Shown: piece by piece, positions 55,110-64,000 of the stretch
How the letters are laid out: every line of letters starts with the position of its first letter
How positions within the stretch are numbered: position 1 is the first letter of the stretch
NCBI GenBank assembly: GCA_034687125.1
Contig: JAQGBZ010000079.1
Location: 62,001-126,000 of the forward strand
Direction: 5' to 3'
Length of the DNA: 64,000 bases
DNA from: Neelides folsomi
Taxonomy: Eukaryota > Arthropoda > Collembola > Neelipleona > Neelidae
Made by a program: the position numbers and the translations under genes
The notes under the pieces: generated by a model
Seen by the model: only the letters and a program-made list of their open reading frames with translations
What the model was told of the DNA's origin: nothing
The model's database searches: none

Positions 55110-58100
55110 AGAGTATTTACTATTTAAATGGAATATCTCGAGGAATTCGTAAAATGGAAGCTATGAAAAAAAATAAATGAAGCTATAAAATAGAAATAAA
55201 AATGTTTGTCATTCGGATTTTATCTCAGTAGAAGTTAATCACAGGAAATAACTATAGTTGGTATTTGTATAAAAATCTCAAAGCTTTGGACCATGAAATT
55301 AACAATTGAAGTTGTAGGGGTCCTCATTAAAAGAGCGAATCTACATTTGAAAAAAAAGATCTTGGGGAAGGTGTTGAGGGTTGTTTAGATTTTTTAACAG
55401 CATCATTTCAGCGGTAGTTAATAAACACATAAATCGTTGGAGAGTCGATGGATTTGCCATTAAGAGTAGCAGGCGCTTATGAACGTGTCCCATTAGAAAA
55501 GAGTTACGACTCTTTCCTCTTCTTTTTGTCCAATCCAAAGACCAATTCCCAGATATCAATTTTTCTCAAATGTGACCAACACATGCACAAAATCCATTTG
55601 TTTACGACAGGCTGGCTGCCGTCAATTCCTTGTGTAAATCTCCTTTTATTTTATTAATGCCTCGGAACTTCCTTTTGGCAAACAATAAACTGGGAGCTAA
55701 TAAACCAAATAGAAATTTCTTTTCCCAGCCCACAGCTAAATACATATCTTTTACATAATATAGCGCATATAAATATTAGTCACTTATGTATTTAGCTTAA
55801 AGTCTAAAGAACAAACACGTTGTTCCAGTTGAGTCAGTAATACTAAACTAAATTTCTTTAGGCCCTACAATAAATAATGTAAGGTGATTTTTTACTTAAA
55901 ATTCAAGTTCTGCACGAGTGATGGTATAAACCTTCGTTTCGTTTAGTTAATGCACAAAATGATTCCCTCATCCCTAATTACACATGTAATAATCATCATA
56001 ATCATATATTCTTTTTTATGCACATCTTATTATTTACTATCAACTAATGGTAAATATTATGAACGTAGATGCATTTGATATGAAGGAGCTAAACATTTAT
56101 CTACAATAAATAATAAATAAGTGGATGTGAGGAAAAATAAAAAAAAATTTCTTCCTCACTGATCCCAAAAGATGAAATTATGTAGATTGGGCATAAAATT
56201 GAGCAAACGGAGAGTAATTGACTAAATTTTCATGTGTGGACGTGATATCAATAAAAGTGGAGTAAGGATTGTATTTCCTATGTGAATTTCCCTCTAAAGC
56301 CCTATCTTTTTTATTGCCGGTCTCGAGGCTCAGGTCCAACTCTTTGTATTATTTATACTCACCAGTAAGAAATGGAAAGATATGGGCTCCAACCGACGAC
56401 GGATAAATTATACAAAATTGGACCTTTAAATAGGGAAATAATTTCCGACTCAGAGGATCCGGGATGAAAAAACAGAAGGGAATTGATATTGCGTGCTACT
56501 AATGATCCCAGAGTTGGTACAAATGATTATTTGGAGTCGGCTTCTCTTCCTTTGCTCTTTCCTGCTAAAACATTTCCCCCGACTACTATTATTATTATAT
56601 CATCGAACTAGTTTGGTCCGTCATAGGAGGGAAAACATGAATTCAAAGGGGGCTAAGGAAGATGAGCCCGGTTGTTGTGACTAATAGACGAAGAATGAAC
56701 GGTTGAGTTCCTTCGTTTCTCTCGGTGGAAAATTCGTAGCTTTTAATAATGATGAGCCCATGTGATGGTATGCTTCTTTGGAAAGATTGGGCTTAAGGCT
56801 CTCTTGCTCCTTCAATCAAACGCTTTATTTCTAATTATTCCAACTCCGCTGCTCCACTCGCACTAGAGAAAATACACGTTCCTTTACCTTCTATTTACTT
56901 CTTGTAAATTGGCAAAACTTCAAAGTAAGGAAATCCTTTAGAAAAACTTCTCTCTGATCCAAAGAGGATGAGTGCTTTTCATTACATGCATACATATTAC
57001 AATCTAGATACGAGTTCTCGTAGTTCCATACAGATAGTAGCTTGAGATCTCCAATAGCGTGCACATTCTTTTTGGGCATTTGAAAATAATTAAGAGTATA
57101 TGATACGTATATTTAATAAACGAATATACCTAAAAACACAAAGTATATCGTTTGTACTATCAGAACATGTAGGGACGATGTATCGTTTTGACTTCAAACC
57201 CGATTAGTTTGATTAGATTGAGAAATTGAGATAGAAATTGAACAATGATTTTCCAAATCGTGTAATTTATTATATGGGAAGCTTCACTCTCCCGGTTCCC
57301 GATTTGTTCCAATAATGGGCAAAGAGGTCCAAATTAATTATCACACTTTCTCACTTTCCTTTTATCCAACATGGAGAGGTTTGCCGATCTACAAAATTTC
57401 CCCTCACTTTATTGTTATTTAAACGAATGAGAGGCATTGGAGAGAAAGATCTGCTCTGTTTTAATGTATATCTCATTTTCAAACGGAGTATTAAAACCTT
57501 TCAATCAATTCACACTCTTCTTCCTCTTTCTCCTCTTCCTCTTCAAGAGTCCCTTAATACACTTTCCATTCTACTAAAACTAAATGCCTCTTTAATGGCA
57601 TTTAATCAAAATCTTCCGCCCGCCTGTATTAGATGAAACTCCAAGTTTGTAATGAAATTCGGAGGAAACTTTACACAAAACGAGAATTTGATATGTTCAT
57701 CATCATTGCCTTAAGAGGTCTTTACACCCAACCAAAGGCACGTAAATATATAAGGGAAACAACTTTATGGCATAAGTGAATAAAATCTTGACCATCATCA
57801 TTTAAATATAGAAATTATTTGACTTTCTAATTTCGAGACAATTTGAGTTGTAATAAATGATCTTATGTTAATTGAATAAAATCATAAACTCTGCACTTGC
57901 ACATTTATTCTCCTTTGATGTTCAATGAATTCATGAATATTTGAATGATTATGTTGACAAAAACTGGCTTATTGCAAATATGAATAAAATATGCTTGTCG
58001 TTGTTTTATTGTTGCAAACTGACTTCATTCGTAACACATCCATGTAATTATATGAACTATGTGCATGTTCTTGGAAGTTAACCAGCGTTCAGTTGAATGA

Positions 58101-59799
58101 TCAGAATTCACTCTATTTGGTTTGAGGCCTTTATGGAGAAAGAACAAGTACATTTTTTAAGCCAAGAATCTTCTTTTCAACTCGTTGATTTATTACTCCT
58201 CATACTTGGAACATTTATTTACAATTACATAGATCTTGTAATAATAAATAGTGATTTGACCGAGTTTGACCACAAATGAGAAAAGCCAGTTAAATGTCGG
58301 GTAAATAGTATAATGATACGATTAAAAAGAAATTTAATTACATAGAAGTAACTACTTACATCTAATTAAAAGGAATCAGGTTGGGCCTAGTGACTGAATT
58401 ATGCCATTTTCACTTTTAATTTTATAGCATGAATATATTACAATAGCTTTAGCTAAACATTTAAATAAAACGAAATAGAGTTAAAAATCAAAGATAATGC
58501 TTTACATATCGCTAATGTCAATTGAAATATTGAGGAGTAGAAGTGTCGTATAGCACTTAAAGGGTAGTTTTTGTTGAACAGGAACATGTCTGCCAAACAA
58601 CCGAACGGTCGGAGTCGGAACCCCCAGCAATTCTCAACCAAACGGGGAGCCGGGAAGGAAAGGGTTGAGGGTTGAATTCTCTTTCCCATAATATGCATAT
58701 GAACTATAGCTCTGCATGCAGCTGCATTGTAAATAGGTTTCAGGTTTTCCCTTGGACTCACGCGGACATCTATCTCATTCTTCGAGCACTTACACCGTTT
58801 TTTGCTCGCCCTTTAAAGGTATACAAATGCATTTAAATAACGAAAATGGCATTTTCAAACATTAAAGTAAATGTTTAGGAAACATCCTCTGTCTGGTTCC
58901 TTCGTTTTTAATCTTAATTCCAATGAAATTGTATCAAATTATGAATTCATTTAAGTGTGGTGAATACCCACCGAAAAACTAAAATTATATTTATTTTATT
59001 TTATTTATTTAGATTTTATAATTAATTCTCAAAGGATTTTTAATGGATTAAATTTTTGAATTGTATGGATTTAATATTGTTAATATAAGTATCTTAAATA
59101 GAGTAACAAGTTAAAACGTTAATAACATTACAAATATATAGAATTTAATATGATTTCATAATAAGATTAACACTTAAGCTGATATAATGTATATCTTGAT
59201 AAATAAATATTTCTATATGTAAATAATAAGAATTCTACAAGTATAATGATATTGTTGGGTGATCATATTATTATATGGTAAGAATGGGAATATTGCGTTT
59301 AAATGCGCAGAAAAATTCATTTAATCGTGCTTAAAAACAATTAAGAATAATTTAGCTCCACAGCTAACGAATGAAGAACACAAAGAAAGAGTATGAAACG
59401 AATACTTACTTTTAGAAGCATATTCCGTTTTCATAAGAGCTTATAAAGAATAAAATTAATGGAGTTCTAAAATGGCCCCTCAAAATACAATAGCACAGCA
59501 AATACTCTTATTTAAGCGGAAATAGAATAGTTGAAATTGAGGAATCAAATGATGTTAGATGCTTGGAATAAAGTTAGGATATCTGGTTTTGATATGAAAT
59601 GGTCTTCGCCGAGGAAGCCCAAGAGTGTAAAGGGCTATAAAGACACCCGAGTGGTTAGACAAGATACACAGGGCTACCCTTCGGTAAACTATCATTACAA
59701 ATGGTAATAGGCCGCGGATCCATCCCTTCATAATCCTTTCAACACAAGGGGTAAAGGAAGGCGAGTATTTGAATTAGAAATGTAAATAGGATGTTGAAG

Positions 59800-60010
59800 C
59801 GTCGTAAAAGGAGAGGACAATGGAGGAATAAAATGAGGATGGGCGGGGAGTTAAAATTAATGAAGGAGATAAAACTCGGGTTTTGGAAAAGAGTGAAGTG
59901 AGAAAGGGATTTGGGTGGGAGGAATGGGGCTTGAAGAAGAAGGCCGTCGACAGGGCGAAGTGGATCTCCTCGTTTGGATTAATTAGGACCGGAGAAAGGC
60001 CGGAGTCTAT
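59800..60010 (+). other. Purine-rich island
   Basis: About 200 bases are dominated by A and G on the plus strand, with words such as GGAGAGGACAATGGAGG and GTGAGAAAGGG. It is similar in kind to the islands at 4.7, 16.1, 34.2 and 51.4 kb, although the purine strand is not always the same. Confidence 0.4.
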
Positions 60011-60514
60011 AGGACGATAGACATTAATTAAAATTAATTAAAGAGCCTCGGATGAAGAGATTCCTTCGTTGGAAATCCGAGTCGGCGTTTTCAATTACCA
60101 CCCGCGACTCATTTAAATAGGGAAGGTGGAGGACGAGGATTCTTTCGGTTGTTTCGGTTTCTCGGTTCCCTCCTGTATTTATTGTTCCTTCTATTGAAGG
60201 ATCAAGGGAGATAGAAGTGGAAGGGTGTTGGGTGAAGGGACTGGATGGTCCGGGACCCCAAGGGCTCGTCCCTACATCTCATTGGAGTAAAGGGGTTTTG
60301 AAAGGAAAGGAAAAACTCCACCTCTCTGAACCTCCTCTTTTTCATCCAAGCCAATGTGGATTAAAGAACCCACCTCTTAAATCCAAGGCTTCTCCAACAA
60401 CAAAGGACCTTTCCAGATCTTCTCATCTTACATATTATTATATTTATACATACAGCCATTCGGCACCTTTTTGATCAGAAAATTCAGTTTTATTTGAAAA
60501 ACACCAAAACATCG

Positions 60515-60552
60515 ATTAATTTTATTTAATATTTTTGTTAAATAAAATTAAT
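60515..60552. repeat. 15 bp perfect inverted repeat with an 8-base loop
   Basis: ATTAATTTTATTTAA (60515-60529) pairs perfectly with TTAAATAAAATTAAT (60538-60552). It is AT-only, at the boundary between a GC-richer island and an AT-rich block. It may be a simple palindrome, and no terminator or RNA role can be shown. Confidence 0.5.
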
Positions 60553-63500
60553 TTACAAAATAATTAAAGATATCAGGGCTAATCGGTGGTTGTAAATTGC
60601 AATTTATTTACAAATAACATGTTATGTATGGATTTTGGATACAATTTTTAAATATAATTATGTATTGTATGTTTAAAAATTAACAGAAAGCATGAAAAAA
60701 AATGAGAAAAGCTACCAAAATATTTAATCAATCATTCAATGCTTTAAACCGATTAAAAAATGATAATTTATAAATGATGGGCTAATAAAAAATTCTAAAA
60801 TGAACATGAATGAAGAAGTGTTAAAGGTATAACACTTAAATATTACATAATACTACATACAATAATACATTTGTACTTAAATATCAAACTCTCTTTAGGA
60901 TTGAATTTCTTAACAAGGAATTTGAAGTACTCAATATACATACTGTAATTCATGTACTTAAATATTTATACCAAAATTATTCATACACTATTTACTTCCA
61001 TGCATTCTATGAAATGCCAATTACAAGAATTACTGATGATAGTAAATTTGATATTAATAATATTTTGTAAATAGTTTTAAATTGTGAAGAGAATGAGATT
61101 TTAATTAATTAGATTCGAATGCCTAAGGATAATTGAGAAAGGAAGGGCTCTCCAGATTAGAAATTGCTCAAATGAGAATAATAATGTGAAAGAGCCTAGA
61201 AAACTATTCGGAATGGGAAGGCTGAAATATGAATAAGTAGACGTTCACAAAGTAAACTTTATATAGAATTCGTAATATGGAGTCTCTGCAAAGTCTTTGA
61301 TTTGATTTTGTATCTGGTCTGAGAGATGAGAGTTTCGAGTTGACGTAAATCCGGAATATTTCCATTTTCAGTTAGGAGCCCGCATTAGCATTCTAAATGA
61401 CGGAGAGAAAGGAGACGGAGGTTGAATGAGAATGAAAGCTTCAGATGTGACTGAAGATGAAATATTGTTTCGGGAGAGAAAGAGAAAAGCCACGACGGAG
61501 CCCGAGAAATGGAATTTCACTCCCAGGTTGGGAGAGAAAGAGAAATATGGCACCCGGCAGAGATAAAAATTGGCCCTCCCTCCCAGCCTTTCATCCAAGC
61601 GGTTTTGATAAATCTTACCATTTGAGAATCTGAGGGCTTCCAAGCTCGAAATAACACAATCCATCTCGATCCAAATGACGCAAACTTCAATCTAATATTC
61701 ACAATACAGAAAACCTACGTCTTCTGTGACTGACTTATGCTTGATTACAAAATTTATTTTAAATAATGATGTACGTATATCGTATCAGTAGATTTATTAT
61801 TTAATTCAAATACCTACTAATGTTTTTAGTTGGGATAAAAAGCATTCGTAATGGTATGTAATATAGTAATCTAATAATCTAATTACCTAAGTTCAATGGG
61901 ATAATTGAACTGAATTCTAATGATTGAATTCACACAATTTATGATTTTGTGATTTATGGCATGATCATAATGTGTAATTAATTATTTCTAATTACTTTTT
62001 GATAATTGAATGGGAAAACTAAGGAATAAGTTTAAGGAAGATGAAAGAAGAATGGTTTGGATGAATTCTTCCCATTCAAATCATTAATTTGAGCAAACAA
62101 ATCTTTCGTACGTCATAGAAGAGGAAATAACTAGAAGTTCTTTAGAAGTTTACAAACTTTAGTCTTTACTATCGTCTCGAACATCTCTTCCTTTATTCAA
62201 AGTAAGAATCGTGGGATAATTTAGAAACATTTTCCATTTAGCCAAAGGCAAAGATAAGAACTTCACGGTCGAGCAGAGAACTTTAATTGTAAAACTTCTC
62301 CTACATCCTTTAACATCCATGGAATAAATGCGATTATCCAATTTTTTAGCATTATTCTTAATTTCATTCCTTCCAAAATTGCTTCCCATATCTTAATGTA
62401 CAAAGATTGAGATTTCCAAATTGCCTCTTCACATTTTCCTAACGACGTTCTTTATGAATTTTATTATGCATATAATGTCTAATATTTATGGTTATTTTCA
62501 GTGCTTATGAGATAAAGTTTTGATTTTGCTTTGATATCATAAAATAACATTTAAATAGCATAAAAGAATAGTTAAATGTTAAATATAGTTAAATATAGAC
62601 TGTTAGTATTTTCCTCCTTATTGTCAGTAAAATTATCATTTTCCATCCAGAATATTTAATCTAATTTCTTGTATCCATTTTAACAAAAATGATTGTGCAA
62701 GTCTTTTTGTTCAATGTTTGCTTTTGGTGATTGTATGGCATAAATTGGTATGAGGTGAATTCATTAGCAGAGAATGAGAAAAGGAAAGGGTTTCAATTAT
62801 TCTCTCGAGGGTTGTAGGCGAATAAAAGAGCTCCAAGTCCTCGAGGCAGAATATTATGAACTCAATGGAGAAAGTAGAAATAATGAAAACGAGGAAATGG
62901 AAAATAATAATGTGTTCTGTACATACAAACTTAAGACAGCATATCTCAGCATATATTCATATATCCGTTTTGAATATCAGAGTTGTATGAAATAGGTAGT
63001 ACTTATTTATGTATATGAGATAACATAACTTGTACTACTATAGTGATATTATTTTCTTATAGGTGTATTCATATAGGAAGGGTTGAGGAGCCGGTCGAGC
63101 GGTTCCAATGGCATTTTCCCTTTGAGAAACGAATCCCCATTTTCCTAATCCCCAACTTTCCTGATGAGTTTTCTCCTCGAGGGAAAATAATGAGAATGAG
63201 GAAAACTTTGGATGAAAGGCGAGCCAAAAACTAATGGCTTTTCCTTTTACTTCCCCCGCCGACTCCTTTCCTTGGAGCAAGTGGAGGGAGAGATGAAACA
63301 TCATCTCATCACCATCACAAAACTTTATTCCTTCATTACGTTCATTAGGATAGGGAGGTCTATGAGGACTTCGGAGATCCGGGTATTTGCCAAAACGGAA
63401 CGCCGAGCAACCAAGACTCCCTTCATTTCCAGACGCTTTTGTTTCTTTTACGACCCTGTTTTCCCTCCCAATTCTCCCCATCATTTATCCCCCCTCTGGT

Positions 63501-63665
63501 CTTTAGGGGGCAGAGGAAGGAAGATATATTTTACCGCCCTTCTCCCAAAATATTCTTCCCCAAAACGAGCTCTCATTTTCATATCGCTCCCCTTAGACAA
63601 TGACCTATGAGTATGCTCAAGGCGCCATAGTGGCTTTGCCAACCTTCTTTTATTCTCCGCCCTCT

Positions 63666-63682
63666 GAGAGAGAGAGAGAGAG
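63666..63682 (+). repeat. (GA)8 tract
   Basis: Seventeen bases of alternating G and A sit inside a GC-richer island near the right edge. GAGA tracts can bind GAGA-type factors in arthropods, but no promoter is identified here. Confidence 0.6.
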
Positions 63683-64000
63683 CTTTGAGGGTTTTATGGC
63701 CTTTCCATTCTTTCCCCTTCCTTCCTTTTAGTTACTTTGCCAAATGGAGAGAAATCAATTTAATTCCCCTTTCGTTTCTTTTATAGTCGGTCGTTTCCGA
63801 AGGCTCTGAAGCCTCCGAAGAGGCCAAAGGAGGAGATAAAACCCAAAATTCCCATTCCTCCATGTCAGAGCCTAGAGGAGGAATTTTACCAATTTCATTA
63901 ATTAAAATTTTCTCAATTAGTCACTCGATGCCTTTCGGAGTGGGAGGGCGGGTGAGAAGAAAGAGGAGATCTTTAGCTCCCTGGCGTAATAAATTGCTTG

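Larger units (their letters stand above)
45001..64000. other. Non-coding distal flank, 45-64 kb
   Basis: I recognise no gene. GC-richer islands lie at about 45.5-45.75, 46.3-47.05, 48.2-48.95, 49.5-49.95, 51.15-51.65, 52.1-52.4, 54.1-54.75, 56.3-56.85, 58.6-58.8, 59.75-60.45, 61.35-61.7 and 63.1-64.0 kb. AT-rich blocks lie at 47.7-48.1, 50.1-50.4, 55.0-55.2, 58.9-59.3, 60.5-61.1, 61.75-62.05 and 62.45-62.7 kb. The islands hold short overlapping frames on both strands with low-complexity Ser/Pro/Phe or Lys/Glu content, which is expected of purine/pyrimidine-skewed DNA. The next upstream gene is not reached. Confidence 0.5.

Noticed and set aside
63038-63610. Overlapping 148-codon minus and 132-codon plus frames at the right edge
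   Set aside because: Both strands are open across a GC-richer, skewed island with Ser/Pro/Phe or Lys/Glu-rich content, and no family is recognised.

Overview
The window is AT-rich animal DNA, almost all of it non-coding. The one host gene I can support is on the minus strand. It encodes a C2H2 zinc-finger transcription factor of the rotund/squeeze family (nematode LIN-29 and vertebrate ZNF384/ZNF362 belong to the same group). Its two visible coding exons lie at 24640-23993 (216 codons, from the start methionine) and 9883-9592 (the first two zinc fingers). The splice sites are canonical and the phases agree, and a 14.1 kb intron separates the exons. The exon that should continue the third finger is not found to the left, so the gene leaves the window at the left edge. 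The large introns, Ala/Gln/Ser-rich N-terminus and finger sequence point to an arthropod. A crustacean such as a copepod is my guess, but nothing here proves it.

Layout, read with the gene from right to left. 64000-32286: long non-coding DNA, presumably the 5' flank, with no supported gene. 32285-31413: an 873 bp relic of a DNA transposon with inverted ends of about 70 bp and a decayed transposase tail. 31412-25406: non-coding. 25405-25354: four tandem 13 bp units close to a weak TATA-like site. About 25300-24641: probable 5' leader, with a 183-codon upstream reading frame whose stop overlaps the main start codon as ATGA, and with two copies of a GTG-plus-A-tract motif. 24640-23993: exon 1. 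23992-9884: intron 1. 9883-9592: exon 2. 9591-1: part of intron 2, with a doubtful tRNA-like or SINE-like relic near 6.1 kb.

The non-coding DNA alternates between very AT-rich blocks and GC-richer islands of 200-500 bp. Many islands are strongly purine-rich on one strand, with GGAGGA or CTCCTCC words. Recognisable mobile elements are rare. A sparse neighbourhood around a developmental transcription factor fits a regulatory landscape, but that is inference. I recognise no prokaryote-type system, virus, CRISPR array or intact RNA gene, and I did not find a clearly new biological system. The points most worth checking are the leader of the zinc-finger gene (ATGA overlap, A-tracts, 13 bp repeats) and the inverted-repeat element at 31.4 kb.
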